Below are positions 44,504 to 53,425 of a stretch of 57,441 nt of DNA, one piece after another; positions within the stretch are counted from its first letter, which is position 1, and each line of letters begins with the position of its first letter. Made by a program: the position numbers and the translations under genes. Source of the stretch: CAXDRM01 sp963991775. Lineage in GTDB: Bacteria > Pseudomonadota > Alphaproteobacteria > Rickettsiales > JABIRX01. The DNA lies in assembly GCA_963991775.1 (NCBI GenBank), contig CAXDRM010000001.1, forward strand, positions 1 through 57,441, given 5' to 3'. Below the pieces are notes generated by a model, which had not been told where the DNA came from, searched no databases, and saw nothing but the letters and a program-made list of their open reading frames with translations.

Positions 44504-46225
44504 TTAGGCTTTATTTTTATCATCACTAACAGTTTCGTCAAGAGCACTTCCTAAAATATCTCCTAAACTTGCACCACTAGTTACAGAACCATATTCTTTA
44601 ATAGCGTCTTTTTCTTCTTGAATTTCTAATGCTTTGATAGAAAGAATAATCTTGCGCTGCTCTTTATCTAGCTTGATAACTTTAGCATCAATTTTCTCAC
44701 CAACTGCAAAACGATCAATTCTTTGGTCAGCTTTATCTTTTGCTAAATCTTGTTTCTTAATAAAGACTTGTACATCTGTATCACTAACATTAACACTGAT
44801 ACCATCATTTTTAAGATCAGCAACTACACAAGTAACTAGATCATCTTTATTTAAAGTTTCAGTTAAGTCACCAAAAGGATCTTTAGTAAGCTGTTTTAAA
44901 CCTAAGCTTAAACGCTCTTTTGCTGGATCCAACTCTAAGATTTTAACTGATAATTCATCACCAACTTGATATTTTTTAGCTTCTTGTTTTGCATCACCAG
45001 ACCAAGATAAATCTGAAAAATGCAACAAACCGTCTATATCAACAGCAACTTCAAGATAAAAACCAAAATCAGTTGCAGCTTTGATTGACGCTTTAATTTC
45101 ATCACCCACCTTGTGAGTTTGAATTAATGCATCCCAAGGGTTAGCATTACAACGTTTCATACTTAGAGAGATACGATGCTTATCACGATCAATTTCTAAA
45201 ATAACTACCTCTACTTCTTCACCAGATTTTAAATCTTTGATTGGATCAGAAATAGATTTTGTCCAAGTAATCTCAGAAACGTGAACCAGACCTTCAATAC
45301 CTTTCTTAAGCTCGACAAACACACCATAATCAGTGATATTGGTAATTTTACCTTTAAGTTTTTTACCTTCATCAAGACTTTTTGAAATATCAACCCATGG
45401 ATCATTTTCTAATTGCTTAATTCCTAATGATACTTGTCTTTTTTCTGCATCATATTTGATGATTTTAACTTTAATTTTTTGACCTAAAGATAATACTTCA
45501 GATGGATGCGTAATACGTGACCAAGAAATATCAGCAATATGCACTAAACCATCGATAGCTCCTAAATCTATAAAAGCACCATAATTTGTGATATTTTTGA
45601 CAATTCCTTCTAATTCTTGACCTTCTTCGATTTTATCAAGAACTTTATCCACAGTTTTTCTGTGGCTATCTTCTAGGATAGCACGTCTTGATACTACTAC
45701 GTTACCACGTAACTCATCCATTTTAAGAACTTTAAATTGCTCTAAATGACCAGTCAAAGCTGAAAGATCTTTAATTGGACGTACATCAACCTGACTACCT
45801 GGCAAGAAAGCAATTAAATTATTAATTTGCACAGTAAAACCACCTTTAACTCGGCCAGTAATTTCACCTTCAACTACTTCATCAGCTTCATATTTAGCTT
45901 TAATCTCTTCCCAAGATTTTTCTTGTAAGACTCTTTGTCTACTTAATTTTAGACTACCATCTGAACCTTCATATGATTCAAGAAATACTTCTATTTTATC
46001 ACCAGTATTATAGCTTTTTTGCTCTTCTTGACTAAGCTCTTTAAGATCAACAAACCCTTCTGATTTTAAACCAACATCAATGATCAAATGAGTTCCTGTT
46101 ACTTCGGTAATAATACCTTCAACTACGGAAGCTTCTCTTGATTGTGTATCGAATGATTGTTTTAATAATGAAGAAAAATCATTGTCTGGTGTATCAGCAA
46201 TGGTGATTTGTTGTAACTCAGCCAT
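44504..46225 (-). CDS. rpsA: 30S ribosomal protein S1
   Basis: 573 aa with six S1/OB repeats of about 70-85 residues; GFVDLKEL, GFTVQINNLIAFLPGSQ, GAFIDLGAIDGLVHIADISW, GVFVELKKGIEGLVHVSEITW and GFYLEVAVDIDGLLHFSDLSW mark repeats 1-5, and repeat 6 is more divergent (ISVNVSDTDVQVFIKKQDL). Normal alphaproteobacterial length. It binds mRNA leaders during initiation, which may matter here because many genes lack strong ribosome-binding sites. 81 bp after aroA-cmk. Confidence 0.98.
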   Translation of the reverse strand: MAELQQITIADTPDNDFSSLLKQSFDTQSREASVVEGIITEVTGTHLIIDVGLKSEGFVDLKELSQEEQKSYNTGDKIEVFLESYEGSDGSLKLSRQRVLQEKSWEEIKAKYEADEVVEGEITGRVKGGFTVQINNLIAFLPGSQVDVRPIKDLSALTGHLEQFKVLKMDELRGNVVVSRRAILEDSHRKTVDKVLDKIEEGQELEGIVKNITNYGAFIDLGAIDGLVHIADISWSRITHPSEVLSLGQKIKVKIIKYDAEKRQVSLGIKQLENDPWVDISKSLDEGKKLKGKITNITDYGVFVELKKGIEGLVHVSEITWTKSISDPIKDLKSGEEVEVVILEIDRDKHRISLSMKRCNANPWDALIQTHKVGDEIKASIKAATDFGFYLEVAVDIDGLLHFSDLSWSGDAKQEAKKYQVGDELSVKILELDPAKERLSLGLKQLTKDPFGDLTETLNKDDLVTCVVADLKNDGISVNVSDTDVQVFIKKQDLAKDKADQRIDRFAVGEKIDAKVIKLDKEQRKIILSIKALEIQEEKDAIKEYGSVTSGASLGDILGSALDETVSDDKNKA

Positions 46226-46306
46226 TTAAAAAATTTAGTTAGGTTAATAAAAGGGTTATACTTTTATACCTTTTGACTAGTAATGTCAAACTTATAGGGC
46301 TTTTAG

Positions 46307-48265
46307 CTACTCTTCATTAATTTTAGTAACTATAGTAGCAATCAAATCATTCAAATCTTCTTGGCCGCTATTATCAATAATCTCAGCTCCTTCAGGTACT
46401 ATCAAAGGGGCCACTTTGCGACTTTTATCAGCCTCATCACGTGCAGCTAAATCAGTGGCAATTTGCTCTGCCGAAATATTATGCTCTAAATAATAGCTTT
46501 TATTTTGCACAAAACGTCGTTCAGCTCGTACTTGCAAAGCAGCATCAACATAATATTTATGTTCAGCTTGCGGGTAAATCACACTACCTGTATCTCGTCC
46601 ATCTAAAACTACATTATGATGCTTAGCTATAAAACCATGTTGGTAGCTTAACAAAGCTTTTCTTACTTCTGGTAAAGCAGCTATTTTAGCAGCAAAATTA
46701 CCCACATCATCATTAAGCAATTTATCCAATGATAAAATCTCTGGGCTAATTTGTTCAGTTAATTGCGTTAATTGATTTGTAAAATTATCTTGCTGCTCAC
46801 TAGTAATAATTAAATAAGCCAAAGCGCGATATAATTTTCCAGTATCAAGATATTTGTAACCTAAATTATTAGCAACAGCCCGTGCAATAGTACCTTTACC
46901 TGAACCTGCGGTACCATCAACTGTAACTACATTATAAAATTGATTTTGCTCTAAAGACAAACCTAGTTTGGCAAAACAGCCAAAAAACTCAGGAAAACTA
47001 GTGGCTATCATTGCTGTATCATCTATCTCTAAGCCTTCTTCTAAAACCATACCTAAAACAATGAAAGACATTGCAATACGATGATCATCATAAGTTTTGA
47101 TAATCTCACTTGCTGCAATTTTACTAGTTGCTTCAGGATCAATTTCTAACCAATCCGCTCCTGAAGTAACTGCTACACCACAATTTAACAGATTTTCTTC
47201 AATAGCAGCTAAACGATTACTTTCTTTAACCTTTAATTCTTTTAAACCATTCATCCGAGTTTTACCTTTAGCAAAGCAAGATAATACAGCCAAAATAGGA
47301 TATTCATCTATCATAGCTGGTGCTAACTCAGCAGGAATATTAAACCCGGTTAATTGTGAATATTTTACATAAAGATCAGCAACCTGCTCACCCGAAACTT
47401 CACGCTGATTTTTAAATTCTAATTGCGCACCCATTTTGAGCAATACTTCGTAAAATCCTATACGCAATTTATTAACTAAAACATTCGTAATAGTTATTTC
47501 AGAACCTGGAATTAAAAGAGCTGCTGCCGCAATAAAAGCAGCAGAAGATGGATCACCCGAAATTGTAATATCTTTTGCTGGCAGATCTTCTATAGCATTA
47601 ATTTTTATAGTTTTTTTCTGCTCAGCAAATTCTTCTTTCAAATCAAAACCTAAATATTTAAGCATGATCTCAGTATGATCTCTGGTTAGTTCAATTTCGG
47701 TGATTTGTGATTCACCATGCGCATTTAACGCAGCAAAAATCAAAGCCGATTTAACTTGCGCTGATGGTACATTCACTAGATGCTCAATCGCCACAGCCTC
47801 ATCATTACCAATTAAAGTCACTGGCAAGAAATTTTCTTCACGCGCAATAAAATTAGCACCATATTTTTTGAGAGGATCCATCACACGAGACATAGGACGC
47901 GAACTTAAACTTTGGTCACCAGTAAAAATGGCTTTTACTTTTTGCGTAGAGAGTAAACCCATTAATAATCTTGAACCTGTACCTGAATTACCTAGATCCA
48001 ATACAGCTTCTGGATTCATTAAACTACCTAAACCACAACCTGAAACCACATAATCTAAGCCTTGTTTTTCAATTAGCACCCCTAAATTTTTTAAAGCGTT
48101 AGCTGTAGAGAGAACATCTCCTGATTCTAACAGGCCAGAAATTTTAACCTCACCCACCAACTGTGAAGCTATCATCAAAGCGCGTTGTGAACATGATTTA
48201 TCCCCGGGAACGCTTAACTCACCTTGCAAAGCTATATCTTGTTTTTTAACAAAAAAATGAGTCAT
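46307..48265 (-). CDS. aroA-cmk: Fused EPSP synthase / cytidylate kinase
   Basis: 652 aa. Residues 1-437 are AroA: GDKSCSQRALM, LGNSGTGSRLL (91-101), DEYP (320-323), KESNR (347-351) and YDDHRIAMSF. Residues 445-652 are cytidylate kinase: P-loop GTAGSGKGT (451-459), YLDTGKLYRALAYL and VLDGRDTGSVIYP. There is no stop or start between them. Adjacent aroA and cmk genes upstream of rpsA are common in proteobacteria; fusion has been reported in other groups. It gives 5-enolpyruvylshikimate 3-phosphate for aromatic amino acids and CDP for nucleotides. Confidence 0.95.
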   Translation of the reverse strand: MTHFFVKKQDIALQGELSVPGDKSCSQRALMIASQLVGEVKISGLLESGDVLSTANALKNLGVLIEKQGLDYVVSGCGLGSLMNPEAVLDLGNSGTGSRLLMGLLSTQKVKAIFTGDQSLSSRPMSRVMDPLKKYGANFIAREENFLPVTLIGNDEAVAIEHLVNVPSAQVKSALIFAALNAHGESQITEIELTRDHTEIMLKYLGFDLKEEFAEQKKTIKINAIEDLPAKDITISGDPSSAAFIAAAALLIPGSEITITNVLVNKLRIGFYEVLLKMGAQLEFKNQREVSGEQVADLYVKYSQLTGFNIPAELAPAMIDEYPILAVLSCFAKGKTRMNGLKELKVKESNRLAAIEENLLNCGVAVTSGADWLEIDPEATSKIAASEIIKTYDDHRIAMSFIVLGMVLEEGLEIDDTAMIATSFPEFFGCFAKLGLSLEQNQFYNVVTVDGTAGSGKGTIARAVANNLGYKYLDTGKLYRALAYLIITSEQQDNFTNQLTQLTEQISPEILSLDKLLNDDVGNFAAKIAALPEVRKALLSYQHGFIAKHHNVVLDGRDTGSVIYPQAEHKYYVDAALQVRAERRFVQNKSYYLEHNISAEQIATDLAARDEADKSRKVAPLIVPEGAEIIDNSGQEDLNDLIATIVTKINEE

Positions 48266-48420
48266 AACGGCAAAATCGAAATTTTAGAGTTAACAGAGAC
48301 TAGTAAACCAACCTAAAAATACACGTAAAAATTGAATTGTGCCTTTTGTTTTTTAGTTGCTATATGGGTTTATAAACCCTAGAATATACGCAACTTTAAG
48401 GAGGAAGCACATCTCGAATA

Positions 48421-48864
48421 ATGATAATAAGGAGATTAAAATTAATAGCACTATTTTTTTTGAGTAGTTGTGCTTGGTCACTACCTGCCGATATATATAC
48501 CTACCCGATACCTTCATATAATAACTATTATTCGCCGCCACCGCCAGCATATTATCAAAACGAACAACAGCCAGCTGGACGACCACCTGCTGGATCTAAT
48601 AATAATCAAAACCCACGAAATCCAACTGGCAATCGTGATTACGATAATTACTATCGTCCACCACAACAAAATCGCTTACCGCAACAAAATTATTATCCTA
48701 ATAACAATCCTAATTATTACAATAATCCTAATCCAAATAGCTATTATAACAATAATTACGGCTATCCTCCACAAGATAACGACTCTAACTATTATTATAA
48801 TAACAATAATGATAGTGACCCTGATAACAGATATATAATAAATGATTATGATATCGGCCGCTAA
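48421..48864 (+). CDS. Exported Asn/Tyr/Pro-rich low-complexity protein
   Basis: 147 aa. Signal peptide (about 1-21, FFLSSCAWSLPA); SSC could be a weak lipobox. The mature part is almost only N, Y, P, Q and D: NPNYYNNPNPNSYYNNNYGY and similar runs. Likely disordered; such composition occurs in adhesive or matrix-forming surface proteins. The last 23 bp overlap the ELM1 gene. Overlapping frames here are products of the same AAT/TAT-rich repeat DNA. A ribosome-binding site (TAAGGAGG) lies at 48399-48406, 14-21 nt upstream of the ATG, a rather long spacing. Confidence 0.65.
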   Translation: MIIRRLKLIALFFLSSCAWSLPADIYTYPIPSYNNYYSPPPPAYYQNEQQPAGRPPAGSNNNQNPRNPTGNRDYDNYYRPPQQNRLPQQNYYPNNNPNYYNNPNPNSYYNNNYGYPPQDNDSNYYYNNNNDSDPDNRYIINDYDIGR

Positions 48865-49819
48865 AAAAAATATTTGGGTGCTAGATGATGGCAGACCAGG
48901 CAATACTAACCAAGCTAAAGCAATTGCACATTATTTGGGAGATAACAGCAATATTCAATATATACCGCTACATTTTAGCAGGTTAATTTCCTTACCTAAT
49001 TTACTTAGTAAAGTGTTCAAAGCTGCAACAAATCTAAAAGAGCATATTGATAGCCAGCCTAAACCAGATCTGGTTATTTCTTCAGGTAGAAGATCTGCCT
49101 TAGCTGCGTTACAACTTAAAAAGATTTTTCCTTCAGTAAAAATTGTACAAAATTTAAGACCCAATTTACCAGCTAAGAATTTCGATTTTATCGTCACACC
49201 TGTGCATGATAATTATCAATATGCTGATTATCAGACCATAATTTCACCTAATATCGTGAATGGTAAGCAAATGGATAAAGCACGAAATCAATTCCCAGAA
49301 TTTCAGATTACAGAAAAAATCTTCTTTATAGCTTTAGGTGGGGACACTAAAAATAACATTGTTTCAGGCAGCACCTTACGCAAATTTTGTGACAATGTTG
49401 AAAATATTGCCAAAAATGACAATATTAAAATATATATTTGTACTAGTAGAAGAACTAATCGTAAATATCACGAAATATTGCGTGAACGTCTGAGCAGCAT
49501 TGCCAAAATTTATTTTTGGGAAAACACTATCAAGCACAACCCATATCTAGCTTTACTGAGCTATGCTAATTATTTAGCAGTAACCCAAGATTCTATCTCA
49601 ATGATTGGTGAATGTTTAGCGACAGGTAAACCAACCTATGTATTTTCTGAAGGATTTGGCGATAGTAAACATCAAGAATTTTGCACCAATTTAACGGAAC
49701 AAAAATTAATCAGAGATATGCAAGATCTTAATCATAAACCACCAGCAAATTGGAAATATTCAGCAGTAAATGAAGCACAAAACTGTGCTAAACTGATTGT
49801 TAAGAAATTTGCTTTATAA
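48842..49819 (+). CDS. Mitochondrial fission ELM1 family protein
   Basis: 325 aa (a second ATG at 48848 is equally usable). WVLDDGRPGNTNQAKAIAHYLG opens the family domain; DLVISSGRRSALAALQLKK, FIVTPVHDNY and ALGGDTKNN are typical, and TQDSISMIGECLATGKPTYVFS resembles the donor-binding end of GT-B glycosyltransferases. In alphaproteobacteria ELM1 homologues sit near cell-envelope sugar genes; a glycosyltransferase-like role is inferred. Plant ELM1 aids mitochondrial division. Confidence 0.88.
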   Translation: MIMISAAKKNIWVLDDGRPGNTNQAKAIAHYLGDNSNIQYIPLHFSRLISLPNLLSKVFKAATNLKEHIDSQPKPDLVISSGRRSALAALQLKKIFPSVKIVQNLRPNLPAKNFDFIVTPVHDNYQYADYQTIISPNIVNGKQMDKARNQFPEFQITEKIFFIALGGDTKNNIVSGSTLRKFCDNVENIAKNDNIKIYICTSRRTNRKYHEILRERLSSIAKIYFWENTIKHNPYLALLSYANYLAVTQDSISMIGECLATGKPTYVFSEGFGDSKHQEFCTNLTEQKLIRDMQDLNHKPPANWKYSAVNEAQNCAKLIVKKFAL

Positions 49820-49823
49820 ACTT

Positions 49824-49877
49824 AACCTTGCCCTTCGGCCAGTTCTTCGCTTAAGCTCGAACGCTCAGGGACCGGTT
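49824..49877. repeat. GGTCCCTGAG-type intergenic element, copy 1
   Basis: On the minus strand it reads AACCGGTCCCTGAGCGTTCG followed by an AGCGAAG...CGAAGGGCAAGG segment. The ends (AACCTTGCCC and GGGACCGGTT) are partly self-complementary. It fills the gap between the convergent ELM1 and tyrS genes, so it may serve both as a terminator. A related sequence lies at 57330-57376. Confidence 0.5.
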
Positions 49878-49900
49878 AATAAAAAGAAAAAGGAAATATA

Positions 49901-51148
49901 TTAAGCAACTTTGAGCAAAGCATGGCGCTTCTTACCTGCCGAGACCTTAAGCTGAGTAGCACCTGCAAAATCTTTTACCGTTACTAAATAAAGCGGATCT
50001 TTAATTTGCTGCTCACCCAACTTGCCACCACCTCCAAGAATTATCCTCTTTGCTTCACCGCGTGAAGCCACGATACCTGTATTGGCAATTAAAGCACTAA
50101 AAGCTATACCTGATTCTAATTCAGCTTGACTTAGTTCTAACACTGGCAAATCATCTCCAATTGCAGATTCCTTAAAAACTTGACTAGCAGTTTGCTGAGC
50201 TTTTTGCGCTGCTTGTTCACCATGACAAATTTTTGTTGCTTCAAAGGCTAGAATTTCTTTAGCTTTATTAATTTCTTGGCCCTCTAATTTAGCCAGATCA
50301 GCTATTTGAGCTTCAGCCAACTCAGTAAAATAATTTAAAAATGCTACTACCTTATCATCGGTAATATTTCTAAAAAATTGATAATAATCATAAGCAGAAA
50401 ATAGCTCAGTATCTAACCATACTGCCCCTTGCTCAGTTTTACCCATTTTTTTACCATCACTAGTGGTAAGCAATGGGGTAGTTAAACCATAAACTTCACC
50501 TAAATCAGGATTGACCTTACGATTTAACTCAACACCATTAACGATGTTACCCCATTGGTCAGAACCACCAATTTGCAAATAACAATTATGATTTTTACGC
50601 AGCTGGGTAAAATCATAAGCTTGTAAAATCATATAATTAAATTCTAAAAAGCTCAGATTTTGTTCACGCTCTAAACGTTGCTTCACCGACTCATAACGTA
50701 GCATTTGGTTAACTGAAAATTTACTACCAATCTCGCGCAAAAAATCTAAATAGTTAAAATCTTTAAGCCAATCATCATTATCTAAAATTAGGGGCTCAGT
50801 AGGGCCTGCTGAAAAATCTAAAAACTTATGAAAAACCTTAGCTATAGCTTGTTTATTTTCTGCTATAACTTCTGGTGTAAGCACTTTTCTAGTTTGATCT
50901 TTACCCGAAGGATCTCCGATTTTAGTAGTGGCACCACCAAGTAAAATTATCGGACGATGACCATGTTGCTGAAAAATTCTAAGCAACATAATTTGAATCA
51001 AACTTCCAACATGCAAAGATTTACCTGTTAGATCAAAACCTGCATAAAGCGAAATTTTTTTATTATCTAACAGCTTCTCAATATTAGTTGAATCTGTAGT
51101 TTGATAGATGAATTTTCTGTTAGTAAGATATTTAAATAAATTAGTCAT
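49901..51148 (-). CDS. tyrS: Tyrosyl-tRNA synthetase
   Basis: 415 aa, normal for TyrRS. YAGFDLTGKSLHVGSLIQI carries the HIGH-like HVGS (about 46-49); GGSDQWGNIVNGVEL is the tyrosine site; KKMGKTEQGAVWLD carries the KMSKS-like KMGKT. C-terminal S4-type RNA-binding domain (about 350-415). Last gene of the gltX-cysS-cimA operon, 7 bp after the 223-aa protein. Confidence 0.98.
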   Translation of the reverse strand: MTNLFKYLTNRKFIYQTTDSTNIEKLLDNKKISLYAGFDLTGKSLHVGSLIQIMLLRIFQQHGHRPIILLGGATTKIGDPSGKDQTRKVLTPEVIAENKQAIAKVFHKFLDFSAGPTEPLILDNDDWLKDFNYLDFLREIGSKFSVNQMLRYESVKQRLEREQNLSFLEFNYMILQAYDFTQLRKNHNCYLQIGGSDQWGNIVNGVELNRKVNPDLGEVYGLTTPLLTTSDGKKMGKTEQGAVWLDTELFSAYDYYQFFRNITDDKVVAFLNYFTELAEAQIADLAKLEGQEINKAKEILAFEATKICHGEQAAQKAQQTASQVFKESAIGDDLPVLELSQAELESGIAFSALIANTGIVASRGEAKRIILGGGGKLGEQQIKDPLYLVTVKDFAGATQLKVSAGKKRHALLKVA

Positions 51149-51155
51149 ATATTAT

Positions 51156-51827
51156 TTATTCTTCACTATTAAGACCCTTAATATTTGCCAAAGCAACTAG
51201 ATACCACACATTTTTATGTTGCTCATAAACTAATCTTAAGATTGACCATTCTTTGCCTAGCACTGCTGTTTCATTAATATGAAACTCTACTACAATTGCA
51301 GCTGGATATATTCTTCTGATATTTTCAACTATATTAACTCTGCTATGTTGCGGATTATAATATATTTCATCAAAATTTTTATAATCCTCATCATAAATAT
51401 AATTATCATAATAATCGGCAAAATTCATTTTGATAGCTTGGTTAGCACTATCCTTACCCCAAACTAGCTCTTTCTCTGAACCATAAAATTCTGACCAATC
51501 ATTAGCAGAAACTATAATATCCTTAGTCAAAAAGTATGATTGCGGACTAAAACGCAAACCTTTCTTCGGATGAATAAAACTCTCTAAAAATTTAAAATTT
51601 TGAAAACGAATAGCTTTTAAAATCGTTTTATTTTGCTCTTTAATGACAAATTCTGCTTCTTCAGCAGGCAAGATTATAGGAACTTCTTCTTGCTGAATTA
51701 TCTTATCCAATAATTGCTCTTGTTTGAGGTAATCAACCCCAAAAAAAACAAATACAAAGAGAAAAATAATTGAGAAAAAAATCAGATTATTTCTACGCTC
51801 TATATTACGATGAGAAGTTTTAGCCAT
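51156..51827 (-). CDS. Membrane-anchored protein of unknown function
   Basis: 223 aa. One transmembrane helix near the N-terminus (about 14-31, NLIFFSIIFLFVFVFFGV); the rest is outside, with FIHPKKGLRFSPQSYF (about 85-100) and a beta-strand-like end (WSILRLVYEQHKNVWYLVAL). The last part resembles SnoaL/NTF2-like or SH3-like modules in which a substrate pocket is built on a curved sheet, but I cannot assign it. Overlaps cimA by 8 bp and precedes tyrS by 7 bp, so it is cotranscribed with amino-acid genes. Confidence 0.6.
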   Translation of the reverse strand: MAKTSHRNIERRNNLIFFSIIFLFVFVFFGVDYLKQEQLLDKIIQQEEVPIILPAEEAEFVIKEQNKTILKAIRFQNFKFLESFIHPKKGLRFSPQSYFLTKDIIVSANDWSEFYGSEKELVWGKDSANQAIKMNFADYYDNYIYDEDYKNFDEIYYNPQHSRVNIVENIRRIYPAAIVVEFHINETAVLGKEWSILRLVYEQHKNVWYLVALANIKGLNSEE

Positions 51828-53421
51828 CGAGTTGACCGTTTTTAGAAAAGAGTAACAAATAATTTATCGCATCATCAAGAGCCATATATGAGGCATCTAT
51901 TACGTCAGTACCCACACCAACTGATACCCAGCGCTTACCCTGCTCATCCGTAGTCTCAACTAAGACTCTAATTAAAGCGCTAGTAGCAGCATCAGAATTT
52001 AAAATTCTTACTTTATAATCACTAAGACGGCATTTTTCTAGAATAGGATAATAGCTAGCTAATGCTTTACGAAAAGCACCATCTAAAGCTGCTACCGGAC
52101 CATTACCTTCTGCTACCTGAATAACTAATTTATTGAAAATCTCTAATTTTAAAATCGCATCAGAACTATTAACCCATTCACCTTTACTATTAAGACGCTT
52201 CTCATTAATAACCTTATAGCTATCTAATTTGTAAAATTCTTGCTTACCCGAAAAAACACGCATTGCCAATAAAGCAAAACTCGCATCTGCTAGATCATAG
52301 GCGAAACCTTCCGCTTCTTTTTGTTTTACTCTATCGATTAATTCCGCAAGCTTTTCTTCTATAATTTCAATACCCAAATCTTCAAGACGAGATACTATTG
52401 AAGCACGACCAGATTGGTTAGATACTAAAATATTACGCGTATTTCCAACTAATGCTGGATCAAGATGCTCATAGCTTGCGGTATTTTTAAGCATTGCTGA
52501 TGCATGCAAACCGCCCTTATGCGCAAAAGCAGCAGAACCAACATATGGTGCATAAGGATCAGCAGGATAATTCAACAAATCACATAGATAATTAGCCAAA
52601 GATTTTAGCTTGTTTAAACTCTCTGCTGTGACCGCAATATCATAATCTAATTTAAATTTTAAAGTGGGTAAGAGACTAGTTAAATTGGCATTACCACAAC
52701 GTTCGCCTAAACCATTTAAAGTACCTTGCACTTGACGCACACCTGCTCTAACTGCAGCTAAAGAATTTGCCACAGCATTATCTGTATCATTATGACAATG
52801 AATACCTAATTTATCTCCTGGCATGACTTTAGTAACTTTGCTGACAATATCATAGATTTCATCAGGTAAAGTACCGCCATTAGTATCACACATAACCACC
52901 CATCTAGCACCAGCTTGATACGCAGCCTCTATTACTTTTATGCTATATTCCGGATTAGCTTTATAACCATCAAAAAAATGCTCCGCATCAAAAAACACTT
53001 CTTTGCCAGCATTTTTAAGGGCCGCAATAGAGGATTTAACTATAGCTAAATTATCTTCTAAAGAAATTTTTAAAGCCTCGGTTACATGAAAATCCCAGCT
53101 TTTACCAACTATAGTGACGATTTTAACTGAGGATTTTAAGATATTATTAAAACCTTTATCCTCTTCTGGCTTAATGCCAAAACGATGCGTCATCCCAAAA
53201 GCAGTGATTTCAGAATTTTCTAACTCAGGCAAATCAGCAAAAAAACCAGTATCAGTAGGATTTGCACCTGGCCAACCAGCTTCGATATAATCCACACCTA
53301 ATTCATCTAACTTTCTAGCTAAATCTAATTTATTTTCTAAAGTAAAATCTACAAAAGAAGTCTGACCACCATCACGCAGCGTAGTATCATATATATATAT
53401 TTTATCAGCTTTATTCGACAT
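51820..53421 (-). CDS. cimA: Citramalate synthase
   Basis: 533 aa. TIM-barrel of the DRE family with DTTLRDGGQT (near 11-20), EAGWPGANPTD (about 47-57), CDTNGGTLPDEI and the metal-binding HCHNDTDNAVANS. C-terminal LeuA-type dimerisation/regulatory domain (about 395-525). Length and GAN-P loop fit the long CimA branch rather than LeuA or homocitrate synthase. It condenses pyruvate with acetyl-CoA to citramalate, a threonine-independent route to 2-oxobutyrate and isoleucine. Sits in a tRNA-synthetase operon, 4 bp after cysS. Confidence 0.9.
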   Translation of the reverse strand: MSNKADKIYIYDTTLRDGGQTSFVDFTLENKLDLARKLDELGVDYIEAGWPGANPTDTGFFADLPELENSEITAFGMTHRFGIKPEEDKGFNNILKSSVKIVTIVGKSWDFHVTEALKISLEDNLAIVKSSIAALKNAGKEVFFDAEHFFDGYKANPEYSIKVIEAAYQAGARWVVMCDTNGGTLPDEIYDIVSKVTKVMPGDKLGIHCHNDTDNAVANSLAAVRAGVRQVQGTLNGLGERCGNANLTSLLPTLKFKLDYDIAVTAESLNKLKSLANYLCDLLNYPADPYAPYVGSAAFAHKGGLHASAMLKNTASYEHLDPALVGNTRNILVSNQSGRASIVSRLEDLGIEIIEEKLAELIDRVKQKEAEGFAYDLADASFALLAMRVFSGKQEFYKLDSYKVINEKRLNSKGEWVNSSDAILKLEIFNKLVIQVAEGNGPVAALDGAFRKALASYYPILEKCRLSDYKVRILNSDAATSALIRVLVETTDEQGKRWVSVGVGTDVIDASYMALDDAINYLLLFSKNGQLDG

Positions 53422-53425
53422 TATA

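Noticed and set aside
48470..48903. Ile/Thr-rich frames on both strands
   Set aside because: They are out-of-frame readings of the AAT/TAT repeat DNA of the exported N/Y/P-rich protein and have no homology features.
51820..53421. 2-isopropylmalate or homocitrate synthase
   Set aside because: Length, the GWPGANPTD loop and the C-terminal domain favour the long citramalate synthase branch, though substrate is not proved.
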